A stretch of 44,984 bases of DNA from Bacteroidota bacterium (GTDB lineage Bacteria; Bacteroidota; Bacteroidia; Flavobacteriales; Weeksellaceae), in assembly GCA_023457935.1 (NCBI GenBank), contig JAEXBA010000042.1, positions 1 to 44,984 of the forward strand, given 5' to 3'. Shown here in pieces: positions 33,039 through 41,052 of this stretch; the stretch's first letter is position 1; every line of letters begins with the position of its first letter. The notes beneath the pieces are model-generated. The model was not told the DNA's origin. It saw only the letters and a list, made by a program, of their open reading frames with translations, and made no database searches. The position numbers and the translations under genes were made by a program.

Positions 33039-33065
33039 TTTGACAGAATTTTATAAGTATTTTTG
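33039..33065 (+). promoter_or_regulatory. Candidate promoter for meaB, possibly leaderless
   Basis: TTTG (33039-33042), 15 bp, then TATTTTTG (33058-33065). Only six bases separate the -7 element from the ATG at 33072, so transcription would start within a few bases of the start codon. Confidence 0.45.
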
Positions 33066-33071
33066 TTTTGA

Positions 33072-34061
33072 ATGAAATTTTCAACTGAAGAGCTGCTGCA
33101 GGGTGTTGTATCCGGGAATAAAAGAATTCTTGGTAAAGCCATTACTTTGGTTGAAAGCCGTAAAGCTGAACACCGTATTATGGCCGAGGAACTGCTAAAG
33201 TGCGTGATGCCGTTCTCCGGAAATTCAGTTCGTGTCGGAATCACCGGCGTTCCCGGAGCAGGAAAATCCACCTTTATTGAGAGTTTCGGGCAGCTTGCAC
33301 TGAAGAAAGGAAAAAAAGTTGCAGTACTCGCGGTGGATCCGAGTTCTTCGCTGAACAAAGGATCTATTTTAGGCGATAAGACCCGGATGGAAGAACTGGC
33401 GAAAGAGGAAAATGCATTCATCCGTCCTTCCCCAAGTTCCGGATTTTTGGGAGGCGTTGCTAATACTACATTTGAAACCATGCTGCTTTGTGAGGCTGCC
33501 GGTTACGATTATATTCTGATTGAGACGGTAGGTGTCGGACAGAGCGAAGTGCTCATCAATGATATTACTGATGTTTTCCTATTTCTGAAAATTATTGGAG
33601 GCGGCGATGAACTGCAGGGAATCAAACGCGGTATCATGGAAATGGTGGACATTGTATTCATCAATAAAGTGGACGAAACCAACCTTCAGAAAGCAAAAAG
33701 TACAAAACAGGAACTTCTGCGCGCTCTGCACTTCATGGTTCCAAAGGAAAAAGACTGGAAAGTTCCGGTTCTGCTGGGTTCTGCGCTGAACAATGAAGGC
33801 CTTGATCCGGTTTATTCCAGAATTGATGATTTTATTTCGCTGAAAAAACAGTCCGGCCGATTTTTACAGGTTCGGCAGAAGCAGGCGGAGAAACGCTTTG
33901 ATTATTGGGTTCAGGAACTGATTCTCGAAAAAATGAAGAATCGCTCTTCGCCCGAAATCACCTACGAAGAGTACAGAAAAAATGCTTCAGACCTGAAATC
34001 CAATCCAAGTTCTGAAGCAAAACAGTTTGTAGAAAACCTCTTCCGGAATTCTATTTCTTAA
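33072..34061 (+). CDS. meaB: Methylmalonyl-CoA mutase-associated GTPase MeaB
   Basis: A G3E-family GTPase that gates cofactor loading and protects methylmalonyl-CoA mutase from inactivation. The 329-residue protein has the P-loop GVPGAGKS (59-66), VLAVDPSSSLNKGSILGDK with the switch aspartate, FIRPSPSSGFLGGVA, IETVGVGQSEV (switch II) and the guanine-specificity motif INKVDE. The start gives MKFSTEELLQGVVSGNKRI, which fits the family N-terminus. It lies 841 bp from scpA, separated from it by the two cytochrome genes. It ends by overlapping the convergent DUF4251 gene by 11 bp. Confidence 0.96.
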   Translation: MKFSTEELLQGVVSGNKRILGKAITLVESRKAEHRIMAEELLKCVMPFSGNSVRVGITGVPGAGKSTFIESFGQLALKKGKKVAVLAVDPSSSLNKGSILGDKTRMEELAKEENAFIRPSPSSGFLGGVANTTFETMLLCEAAGYDYILIETVGVGQSEVLINDITDVFLFLKIIGGGDELQGIKRGIMEMVDIVFINKVDETNLQKAKSTKQELLRALHFMVPKEKDWKVPVLLGSALNNEGLDPVYSRIDDFISLKKQSGRFLQVRQKQAEKRFDYWVQELILEKMKNRSSPEITYEEYRKNASDLKSNPSSEAKQFVENLFRNSIS

Positions 34062-34572
34062 CTTCGTTTTTCATAATATATCCGTCAAAACTGATTGGTG
34101 CTCGGTCGTTGGCGTTCACCGAAGCGTAAGCGTGTCCTGTCGTGCTGATGTCAAGATAAATGGCAGAAATATAGCGTACGTCATTCGGTTTCAGCGTAAC
34201 AACAGTGTTGCCTTTCTTTCCGGCGGATTTTGTCAGCGTATAATCTTTGGAAGTAAACCTCAAAGAACTTTTATCCTGATCCATTGATGGATTAAAAGTT
34301 CTTCCAAAGTACGGCAATGTCACGTTCAGTTCATCACCTTTTACCTCAATAGTATATCCATAACTTAAATCCAGCACTCTTGAAGAAGTTGCATTGGGCA
34401 TTGAATTCAGCACATTAATTACGTCGTAATCTGTAGGTAATGCCCGCTCCGCCATAAACGTAAATTCCTTCTGGTCAATGAGTTTCAGCAGGGTTTCCTT
34501 TTCCATATAGGATTGGGAAGCACAACTTTGGAACAAGATGATTCCCATTATTAAAAACAGTATTTTTTTCAT
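34051..34572 (-). CDS. DUF4251 family lipoprotein
   Basis: A 173-residue predicted lipoprotein (KKILFLIMGIILFQSC, lipobox Cys17). It resembles DUF4251, a Bacteroidota family of unknown function, with the conserved-looking FMAERALPTDYDVINV near the start, LPYFGRTF, and the C-terminal SISFDGYI-like APISFDGYIM. It is convergent with meaB, overlapping by 11 bp, and no terminator lies between. The promoter candidate at 34577-34605 leaves almost no leader before the ATG. Confidence 0.85.
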   Translation of the reverse strand: MKKILFLIMGIILFQSCASQSYMEKETLLKLIDQKEFTFMAERALPTDYDVINVLNSMPNATSSRVLDLSYGYTIEVKGDELNVTLPYFGRTFNPSMDQDKSSLRFTSKDYTLTKSAGKKGNTVVTLKPNDVRYISAIYLDISTTGHAYASVNANDRAPISFDGYIMKNEVKK

Positions 34573-34576
34573 GATT

Positions 34577-34605
34577 CAAAAATAAATTTATATAATCAGT
34601 ACAAA
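34577..34605 (-). promoter_or_regulatory. Promoter for the DUF4251 gene, possibly leaderless
   Basis: On the minus strand, TTTG (34605-34602), 17 bp, TATTTTTG (34584-34577), both halves perfect. The -7 element ends four bases before the ATG, which implies transcription begins at or next to the start codon. Confidence 0.6.
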
Positions 34606-34679
34606 TTTAATGCTAAACAGAAGCGGTATATCATTTGGAACAAAAATTGTTTAAATTGAAAAATCAAATATTTACTACT

Positions 34680-35489
34680 ATGAAAATCGCTAAATTTTTA
34701 GGTATCAGTGCTTTAACCGTCGCAATGGTTTCCTGTACTACCAATCCAGTAACCGGAAGACGGTCTTTACAGCTGGCCAATGATTCTGAAATCGCCACAA
34801 TGGCCGCTCAGGAATACCAAAAGACGATGAATGAATCCAAAGTGGTTAAAGGAACCACTGCGGCTAACAGCGTTAAAAATGTTGGTAACCGTATTAAAAA
34901 CGCTGCCAATAACTATTATAGAAATTTAGGCAGAGAATCAGATTTAACGGCCTATAACTGGGAGTTTAATCTGATTGAAAACAAGGCCTTGAATGCATGG
35001 TGTATGCCTGGCGGTAAAGTAGCAGTGTATACCGGAATTCTTCCAGTAACACAAAATGATACCGGACTTGCGGTTGTAATGGGGCATGAAGTTTCTCACG
35101 CGCTGGCAGGGCATGGTAACGAAAGAATTTCTCAGGCCATGGTTGCTGAACTTGGAGGAGCCGTTTTGGGATCTACAGTGTCCGGCGGACAGTGGGGACA
35201 GATTTTCCAGCAGGTTTATCCGATTGGTGCACAGGTTGCTTTGCTTAAATACGGTAGAAATCAGGAGATTGAAGCCGACGAAATGGGACTTTACCTTATG
35301 GGGATGGCCGGATACGATCCAAGACAGGCAATTCCTTTCTGGAACCGTATGGAAGCAGCATCTGCAAATGCGCAGAGACCGCCTGAATTCCTTTCTACTC
35401 ACCCTGGCCCGGAAAACCGTGTAGCAGGACTGCAGAAAAATATGGACAAAGCTCTGCAATACTACAGAGCAGCCGGAGGAAAAATGTAA
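34680..35489 (+). CDS. M48 family metalloprotease lipoprotein
   Basis: A zinc protease, probably of the LoiP/BepA-like periplasmic group, of 269 residues. Its lipobox (VSC, Cys19) is followed by TTNPVTGRRSLQLAND, the usual N-terminus of these lipoproteins. The active site has HEVSH (136-140) and the third ligand in NQEIEADEMGL (about 196). A C-terminal STHPGPENRVAGLQ is typical of M48 proteases. The frame is open from 34635, but ATG 34680 gives a proper lipoprotein signal. Likely role: outer-membrane protein quality control. It ends at a strong terminator and has no partner gene. Confidence 0.93.
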   Translation: MKIAKFLGISALTVAMVSCTTNPVTGRRSLQLANDSEIATMAAQEYQKTMNESKVVKGTTAANSVKNVGNRIKNAANNYYRNLGRESDLTAYNWEFNLIENKALNAWCMPGGKVAVYTGILPVTQNDTGLAVVMGHEVSHALAGHGNERISQAMVAELGGAVLGSTVSGGQWGQIFQQVYPIGAQVALLKYGRNQEIEADEMGLYLMGMAGYDPRQAIPFWNRMEAASANAQRPPEFLSTHPGPENRVAGLQKNMDKALQYYRAAGGKM

Positions 35490-35511
35490 TAACAACTAAT
35501 CTATATAGAAG

Positions 35512-35550
35512 CCTTTCCGAATTTTTCTTAAATTTGGAAAGGTTTTTTTA
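35512..35550 (+). terminator. Intrinsic terminator after the M48 protease gene
   Basis: CCTTTCC (35512-35518) and GGAAAGG (35536-35542) pair, with an inner AATTT/AAATT stem, followed by seven Ts. Confidence 0.85.
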
Positions 35551-35561
35551 ATGAATAAACG

Positions 35562-35879
35562 ATGAAAAGCTTAACTTTTATAGGTTTTATACTTCTTGCG
35601 CTTGCTGCTTTACTTTTTTATCTAACTACTGATTTTGCTATCGAAAAATTTACGCTTTCTCATTTTATGGGAATTATGGGCGGCATCGGAATCGGTTTGA
35701 TTTTAGGTGGTTTGATTGGTTATGTAAGCAAAGGATCCGCTATTAAGCAGGAAGAAAAAAGAAGAGAACTGAAAAGACTTCAAAAGGAGAAATTGGAACT
35801 GGAAAAACAAACGGCCGAACTCAGACACCGGGAAGCGACCGCAAAAAGCATAGAAGAACAAAAAACGCAGAACTTTTAA
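35562..35879 (+). CDS. Small membrane protein with a C-terminal coiled coil (105 residues)
   Basis: A protein of 105 residues with two predicted membrane helices (LTFIGFILLALAALLFYL, and MGIMGGIGIGLILGGLIGYV, which has Gly-zipper spacing) and a highly charged cytoplasmic helix (EKRRELKRLQKEKLELEKQ) likely to form a coiled coil. I do not recognise the family. It starts directly after the M48 terminator, 72 bp from that gene. The stop lies inside the next terminator hairpin, shared with the convergent beta-barrel gene. Confidence 0.75.
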   Translation: MKSLTFIGFILLALAALLFYLTTDFAIEKFTLSHFMGIMGGIGIGLILGGLIGYVSKGSAIKQEEKRRELKRLQKEKLELEKQTAELRHREATAKSIEEQKTQNF

Positions 35880-35896
35880 AGTCCTGCGTTTTATTT
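35862..35896. terminator. Bidirectional terminator shared by the small membrane-protein and beta-barrel genes
   Basis: AAAACGCAG (35862-35870) pairs with CTGCGTTTT (35884-35892), with an inner ACTTT/AAAGT stem. It overlaps the end of the plus-strand gene (35879) and the region of the minus-strand stop. Confidence 0.85.
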
Positions 35897-36516
35897 TAGA
35901 ATTTATATCCGATACCGGCCAGAAAGAGACTTGGCCTGTTGTCGTAACGGATAACCTGATTGGTATTGCTGTTGATATAATCGCGCTGATCTTCCGTAAA
36001 TGCGCCTTCATAGCGTCCGGTAAAAATCAGTTTTTTAATCGTGAGCTGCGCTCCAAGCTGATAACCTATTGTAAACTGGCTTTTTGCATTTTCCCTGAAG
36101 TCATTGAACTGATCTTCTGTACTCAGATGATAACTGGCAACCGGTCCGGCGAAAATACCGAAGGTCTCACCAAGAAGATCATACCCCAAAAGAACAGGCA
36201 GATCCGCACGGTTACTTTTCGCTTCCAGGGTTGTATTGGAAACAGGATCCGTATACTCGTTGCTGAAAGTGGTATAATAAATTTCCGGCTGTAAGAACAG
36301 ATTGCTTACAAGTCCGATTTTCAGTCCAAGCCCTGCATTAAAACCAAGATTATCTTTCCCGCCGCTTTCATAAGCGTTTGTTGCAGACTGTGAAATGTTT
36401 TTCCAAGAAGGCGAACCGGTTGGAAACAGCAGATTTGCTTTTGCCGAAACCTGAACCTGCGAAAAAGCAAGTGAGGCGCTGCAAAGCAAAATTGTACTAA
36501 CTATTGTTTTTCTCAT
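35896..36516 (-). CDS. Outer membrane beta-barrel (porin-like) protein
   Basis: A 206-residue exported protein with a signal peptide (RKTIVSTILLCSASLAFS) and alternating beta strands rich in Gly and aromatics (GLGLKIGLVSNLFLQPEIYY, DLPVLLGYDL, FTIGYQLGAQL). It ends in Phe (LFLAGIGYKF), the usual BAM recognition end. It resembles the PorT/OmpA-like outer-membrane barrels of Bacteroidota with about eight strands. The start lies 20 bp inside the 3' end of mlaF, so the two are translationally coupled. Its ligand is unknown. Confidence 0.85.
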   Translation of the reverse strand: MRKTIVSTILLCSASLAFSQVQVSAKANLLFPTGSPSWKNISQSATNAYESGGKDNLGFNAGLGLKIGLVSNLFLQPEIYYTTFSNEYTDPVSNTTLEAKSNRADLPVLLGYDLLGETFGIFAGPVASYHLSTEDQFNDFRENAKSQFTIGYQLGAQLTIKKLIFTGRYEGAFTEDQRDYINSNTNQVIRYDNRPSLFLAGIGYKF

Positions 36517-37321
36517 CGTCGTTCAAGGGTTTTGTGACAATATTATCAATGGAAGTTCTGTTGGTTTCCAGGAAATATTCTCTTAATTCTTTAAATAACT
36601 CAGATGAATAAACGAAATCGATGAGGTTTTTATTGCCTGCGGTAATTACTTTGTCTTTATCGCCTTCCCATTCCTTCACCCCAAGTCTCAGATAAACAAT
36701 CTTTTCACCAACAGTCATCACCGAGTTCATATCGTGCGTATTGATAATGGTGGTGGTGTTATATTCCTTTGTAATTTCCATCAGAAGGTCATCAATTACA
36801 TTGGAAGTATAAGGATCCAGGCCGGAATTTGGCTCATCACAGAACAGGTATTTCGGATTGTTGACAATAGCTCTTGCAATTGCCACTCTTTTCTGCATTC
36901 CTCCGGATATTTCTGAAGGGAATTTCTTGCTTGCCTTGTCCAGATGAACATTTCCCATTACTTCGAAAGCACGGCGCTTTTTCTCACGGAAGGTAAGGTT
37001 CGTAAACATATCAAGAGGAAAAGTAATGTTCTCTTCCACGGTCAGGGAATCAAAAAGGGCGCTGCCCTGAAAAACCGTTCCGATTTCTGATCTTAACGAC
37101 TGCTTCTCATCCCTGTTCATTTTCATAATATCCCGGCCGTCAAACAGAATGGTACCGCTTGTAGGTTCGTAAACATTCAGGAGAGATTTCAGGAAAACTG
37201 TTTTTCCCGAGCCGCTCTGCCCGATGATCAGGTTAACCTTTCCGGTGTCGAACGTGGTGGTGATTCCTTTCAAAACCTGATTGTCACCAAACTGTTTCTT
37301 TAAATCCTTTACCTCAATCAT
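36497..37321 (-). CDS. mlaF: MlaF-type ABC transporter ATP-binding protein
   Basis: The ATPase of a Mla/MCE-type lipid transporter, which traffics phospholipids between the inner and outer membranes. The 274-residue protein has Walker A GQSGSGKT (34-41), the Q-loop VFQGSALFDSLTV, signature EISGGMQKRVAIARAI, Walker B YLFCDEPNSGLDP, and the H-loop NTHDMN. It is encoded directly after mlaE, adjacent to its stop. MlaD (MCE), MlaB and MlaC are not in the window. An extension of about 30 residues follows the ATPase core. It overlaps the beta-barrel gene by 20 bp. Confidence 0.9.
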   Translation of the reverse strand: MIEVKDLKKQFGDNQVLKGITTTFDTGKVNLIIGQSGSGKTVFLKSLLNVYEPTSGTILFDGRDIMKMNRDEKQSLRSEIGTVFQGSALFDSLTVEENITFPLDMFTNLTFREKKRRAFEVMGNVHLDKASKKFPSEISGGMQKRVAIARAIVNNPKYLFCDEPNSGLDPYTSNVIDDLLMEITKEYNTTTIINTHDMNSVMTVGEKIVYLRLGVKEWEGDKDKVITAGNKNLIDFVYSSELFKELREYFLETNRTSIDNIVTKPLNDDEKNNS

Positions 37322-38074
37322 CTAGCTCAAAATTATTTGGGTTAAGATAAGTTCAGAAATAATGATGAAAACCATTGTCCATACTACGGCCTGTGTACTG
37401 GCACGGCCCACTTCAAGCGATCCGCCTTTTACGTTGTATCCGAAATAAGCAGGAACTGTTGCGATGATAAAAGCAAAAACAGCTGTTTTGGTAAATGCGT
37501 AATAGTAGAAGAGGTTAGGCATAAACATCTGAACACCGGTCGTAAAATCACTGATTGTCCAGTTGCCGGTAAGCTCGCCCGCAACAAAACCGCCTCCAAT
37601 ACCTACAGTAATACTCAATGCAATCAGCAGAGGATTAAAAATAACGCAAGCGATTATTTTCGGGAGAATAAGATAGTTAGCGGAGTTTACACCCATAATA
37701 TCCAGTGCGTCAATCTGTTCTGAAACCCTCATGGTCCCGATACTTGAAGCAATGTAGGACCCTACTTTTCCGGCGAGAACAAGACTGATAATGGTAGGTG
37801 AAAATTCAAGTACCAACACAGCTTTTGTTGCATAACCAACGAATGAGGTTGGTATAGGAAATGCCGAAGCTGAGAAATTATTATACATCTGGATTGCAAC
37901 AACTGCACCAACGAAAATGGATGTAAAAACAACCAACCCGAAAGAATTAACTCCCAGATCGTTGATTTCCCTCATGAAAAGTTTCCAGAAAATGCTGGTT
38001 TTCTGCGGCCTCCGGATGGATTTTCCTAAAAGCAGGAAATATTCGCCAAAGGCAGTCAGGAACTTTCTAAACAT
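37322..38074 (-). CDS. mlaE: MlaE family ABC transporter permease
   Basis: The membrane permease of a Mla/MCE-type lipid transporter, 250 residues with about five hydrophobic segments. Family features are the N-terminal amphipathic start, FVGAVVAIQMYNNFSA, EFSPTIISLVLAGKVGSYI and ASSIGTMRVSEQIDALDIMG, the conserved MlaE cytoplasmic motif. It is encoded immediately before mlaF with no gap. A -7-like TATTTTCG (one mismatch, minus strand 38086-38079) suggests a possible internal promoter, though the gene is only 28 bp from the sugar-transferase stop. Confidence 0.92.
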   Translation of the reverse strand: MFRKFLTAFGEYFLLLGKSIRRPQKTSIFWKLFMREINDLGVNSFGLVVFTSIFVGAVVAIQMYNNFSASAFPIPTSFVGYATKAVLVLEFSPTIISLVLAGKVGSYIASSIGTMRVSEQIDALDIMGVNSANYLILPKIIACVIFNPLLIALSITVGIGGGFVAGELTGNWTISDFTTGVQMFMPNLFYYYAFTKTAVFAFIIATVPAYFGYNVKGGSLEVGRASTQAVVWTMVFIIISELILTQIILS

Positions 38075-38102
38075 AGTGCGAAAATACTCTTTTAATTTTA
38101 AA

Positions 38103-39479
38103 TCAGCGTGCTTTTTTGTCGCCCGTAAGCAAAATGCCGACTGTTCTCAGGATAATCGTCAAATCCAGCACCAAACTCCAGTTTTTTACGTAAAAAGCGT
38201 CTGCAAGTACTCTTTTCTTCATTTCAATCTTCATATCGCCCATGTCTCCGCGCAGACCTTTCACCTGAGCCAATCCAGTAATGCCCGGTTTTACCAGACT
38301 TCGAACCGAATACCGTCCGATCCGCGGTTTATAATAGTCGTCCACCAGAAGCATGTGCGGCCGCGGACCGACTACCGACATTTCCCCTTTAAGAACATTG
38401 ATGAACTGAGGCATCTCATCAAGACTTGTCCTGCGCAGAAATCTGCCGAATCCAGTAATACGCGTATCGTTTTCTTCTGTTGTTTTTGTACTGGAAGAAT
38501 CATTGGGACGCATCGTGCGGAATTTCAGGCAGTTGAAAACTTCATCATGGTAACCGTAACGCCTCTGTTTAAAAAATACCGGGCCACTGCTGTTCAGCTT
38601 AATCACCAATGCGATGATCGGGAAAAGCCAGCTTGCAATGAAAATCAGTACCAACAGCGAGAAAAGGATATCGAAAATCCTTTTGATGAAATAATTACTG
38701 AAATAATCCAGCGGAAATTTTGCAGAAACAAGAAGTGGCTGTGTTTCAAGGTAACTCAGTTCATATTCAAAAAAATCATCCTGTATAAATTCGGGAATAA
38801 GGGTAACCTTTACTTTTGAACGCTGCGCTTCCTGAAATATTGACGCCAGAGTATGTTCATCAATTCCGGATCCGCTGGCGGGCAGAAACAAAGTGTGAAT
38901 CCCCATCTTTTCCCAGAAGGATTTCAACTGATCAATGTCGGTTTCCTCTGCACTGTAATCGTAGATTTTGTAGCCGAAGTCTCTCCTTTCTGCAAGGGTG
39001 TTCTCCAGGATGCTTCTTGATGTTGTATTGTGGCCCAGAAACATAATGTTCCTGTGATTGATTCCCAATGAACGCACCGACCGCACAAGGAAAAAAATAC
39101 TGGATTTGAGAACAAAAAGAACTACGAAAAGCGCAATTGCAAGTACGAAGCGCTCGGTTTTGAGGAATTCATTGCTGCTGATTTTAGCCAAAAGAATAAG
39201 GCCGACCAGAAAAAACAGGATTTGCTTCAGAAGTCGTTCAACAAAAATCGTAAAAGTGAGATTTCGCGGGATGTCGTACAGTTTTGTAGATCCGCTGAGA
39301 AGAATCCAGAAAAAAAGAAGGATGGCATGAGTGAGCAGGGTTTGTTCCCAATCAACTTGGTGTATCTGCAGATCCCTGTTTCTTGAGAAAAAGTATAACG
39401 TGAACACTCCGGTAATTGCGAGCAGATCGATCAGGATAATAATTCCTTTGAAATAGCGCGAAAAGCGGAGTTTCTGCAT
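38103..39479 (-). CDS. Polyprenyl-phosphate sugar phosphotransferase (WcaJ/PssE-like)
   Basis: Starts polysaccharide synthesis by moving a sugar-1-phosphate from a UDP-sugar to undecaprenyl phosphate. The 458-residue protein has four N-terminal membrane segments, a nucleotide-binding-like middle domain (INHRNIMFLGHNTTSRSI), and the C-terminal catalytic domain with a fifth membrane helix. Signatures present: FKQRRYGYHDEVFNCLKFRTM, FLRRTSLDEMPQFINVLKG and MSVVGPRPHM. The length is normal for the bacterial sugar transferase family. No other glycan genes are beside it, unusual for this family, which is normally in a capsule or exopolysaccharide cluster. It lies between queE and mlaE. Confidence 0.92.
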   Translation of the reverse strand: MQKLRFSRYFKGIIILIDLLAITGVFTLYFFSRNRDLQIHQVDWEQTLLTHAILLFFWILLSGSTKLYDIPRNLTFTIFVERLLKQILFFLVGLILLAKISSNEFLKTERFVLAIALFVVLFVLKSSIFFLVRSVRSLGINHRNIMFLGHNTTSRSILENTLAERRDFGYKIYDYSAEETDIDQLKSFWEKMGIHTLFLPASGSGIDEHTLASIFQEAQRSKVKVTLIPEFIQDDFFEYELSYLETQPLLVSAKFPLDYFSNYFIKRIFDILFSLLVLIFIASWLFPIIALVIKLNSSGPVFFKQRRYGYHDEVFNCLKFRTMRPNDSSSTKTTEENDTRITGFGRFLRRTSLDEMPQFINVLKGEMSVVGPRPHMLLVDDYYKPRIGRYSVRSLVKPGITGLAQVKGLRGDMGDMKIEMKKRVLADAFYVKNWSLVLDLTIILRTVGILLTGDKKAR

Positions 39480-39523
39480 TTTTATCTAATTTTCCAGTAA
39501 AGGAGAGTAAAAGTACCGATAAT

Positions 39524-40156
39524 TTAAGGAATATTCAAATATTTATGAGTCTGCACTGAAGCTTGCCATTTTGGATTTTCGAGAATGAAATCGGTAATTT
39601 TCGGATACATTTCATTTCTTTTGCTCCATTCGCTCTGAAGATAAAGTTTGCAGTTTTCTGAAACTTTTGCGGCCTGCTCTTCAGCAAATTTGAAATCATT
39701 GTTATTGAAAACAATCACTTTCAGTTCATTCGCTTTGGAATAAATTTCTTCTAAAGGCAATCCGGTTTTCTTTGGCGAAAGGGTAATCCAGTCCAAATGT
39801 CCGCTCATCGGATAAGCGCCGGAAGTTTCAATGTGAATCTGACAGCCGAGTTCTTTCAACCGGGAAGTAAGAATTTCAAGATTCCACATCAAAGGTTCTC
39901 CGCCCGTCAGAACAATTGTTTTGCAGTATTTTGCAGCCGTTTCCGCTATTTCCAAAGTATCCATTGCAGGATGAAGATTAGCGTCCCAGCTTTCCTTTAC
40001 ATCACACCAGTGACAGCCAACGTCGCAACCGCCAAGACGAATGAAATAAGCCGCTTTTCCGGTATGTGCGCCTTCACCCTGTAAAGTGTAAAAATGCTCC
40101 ATTACCGGGAGCATTTTACCTTCTTTCAATAAAATATCCTGTTCTTCTTTAGTCAT
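39524..40156 (-). CDS. queE: 7-carboxy-7-deazaguanine synthase QueE
   Basis: A radical-SAM enzyme of queuosine synthesis, converting 6-carboxytetrahydropterin to 7-carboxy-7-deazaguanine. The 210-residue protein has CX3CX2C at Cys44, Cys48 and Cys51 (GCDVGCHWCDV), preceded by FYTLQGEGAHTGKAAYFIRL, and VLTGGEPLMWN. The start at 40156 overlaps the folD stop by 8 bp; a longer frame to 40180 is not needed for the family N-terminus. The other queuosine genes (queC, queD, queF) are not in the window. The coupling to folD is probably only positional. Confidence 0.94.
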   Translation of the reverse strand: MTKEEQDILLKEGKMLPVMEHFYTLQGEGAHTGKAAYFIRLGGCDVGCHWCDVKESWDANLHPAMDTLEIAETAAKYCKTIVLTGGEPLMWNLEILTSRLKELGCQIHIETSGAYPMSGHLDWITLSPKKTGLPLEEIYSKANELKVIVFNNNDFKFAEEQAAKVSENCKLYLQSEWSKRNEMYPKITDFILENPKWQASVQTHKYLNIP

Positions 40157-41033
40157 TATAAACCGAAGTTTTGTAGGCAATCAGTGTATTTTTCATGAGC
40201 ATTGCTCTTGTCATCGGTCCAACTCCTCCCGGAACCGGTGTTATCCAGCTGGCTTTCTGTGCGCAGCTTTCAAAATCAACGTCACCGGCAAGATGATAAC
40301 CTTTTTCAGAATCATCATCAACACGCGTAATTCCAACATCTACAACCACTGCACCTTCTTTAATCATATCGGCTTTCAGAAAACCTGGATCGCCCAAAGC
40401 GGTAATTACGATGTCTGCACTTCTTGTAAAATCCTCAACATGAGGTGTATAGCTGTGTGTTAATGTTACAGTTGAATTTCCCGGGAAATCTTTTCTTCCC
40501 ATCAGAATACTCATCGGTTTCCCGACAATTCTGCTTCGTCCGATTACGACACAGTGTTTTCCTTTGGTTTCAATTTCGTTGCGTTCCAAAAGTGTAAGAA
40601 TTCCGAATGGTGTTGCCGGAAGGAAAGAATGCATTTCCAGCGCCATTTTCCCAAAATTTTCAGGGTGAAAACCGTCCACATCTTTTCTCGGATCAATCGC
40701 CATGATGATTTTTTCCTGATCAATCTGTTTCGGTAAAGGAAGCTGAACGATAAAACCGTCAACGGCTTTGGATTTGTTCAGTTCGTCAATTTTTTCAAGC
40801 AGTTCTGCTTCAGAAACCGTACTCGGAAATTTCACCAAACCTGATGTGAAGCCAACTTCCGCACAGTCTTTCACCTTGGAATTTACGTATGCTTTGCTCG
40901 CTCCGTTATTTCCAACAAGAATTGCTACCAAATGCGGTGCTCTTCGGTGATTGGCAAGAATTTTCTGAACTTCTTCCTGGATTTCCAGTTTGATTTGTTT
41001 CGACAGCGCCAAGCCGTCTAATATTTTAGCCAT
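40149..41033 (-). CDS. folD: Bifunctional methylenetetrahydrofolate dehydrogenase / cyclohydrolase FolD
   Basis: Interconverts 5,10-methylene- and 10-formyl-tetrahydrofolate with NADP(H), feeding one-carbon units into purine and formyl-Met-tRNA synthesis. The 294-residue protein has the active-site Lys in SKAYVNSKVKDCAEVG, DGFIVQLPLPKQID, the dinucleotide-binding segment VIGRSRIVGKPM, and the C-terminal signature PVPGGVGPMTRAMLMKNT. The length is normal. It is 19 bp downstream of pgi and overlaps queE by 8 bp. Confidence 0.97.
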   Translation of the reverse strand: MAKILDGLALSKQIKLEIQEEVQKILANHRRAPHLVAILVGNNGASKAYVNSKVKDCAEVGFTSGLVKFPSTVSEAELLEKIDELNKSKAVDGFIVQLPLPKQIDQEKIIMAIDPRKDVDGFHPENFGKMALEMHSFLPATPFGILTLLERNEIETKGKHCVVIGRSRIVGKPMSILMGRKDFPGNSTVTLTHSYTPHVEDFTRSADIVITALGDPGFLKADMIKEGAVVVDVGITRVDDDSEKGYHLAGDVDFESCAQKASWITPVPGGVGPMTRAMLMKNTLIAYKTSVYND

Positions 41034-41052
41034 TTTGTACTTTTTATCGCGG

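Noticed and set aside
33005..33481. Long 267-residue form of cytochrome copy 2
   Set aside because: The extra part runs antisense through meaB and would bury the lipoprotein signal peptide that starts at 33004.
34051..34061. Suspected frameshift or wrong end where meaB and the DUF4251 gene overlap
   Set aside because: Both proteins have normal family ends; an 11-bp convergent overlap is common in compact genomes.
34944..35495. 183-residue minus-strand reading frame
   Set aside because: It is the antisense shadow of the M48 protease gene.
37917..38819. 300-residue plus-strand reading frame
   Set aside because: It lies opposite mlaE and the sugar transferase, whose motifs are unmistakable; its translation is Cys/His/Arg-rich without any domain.
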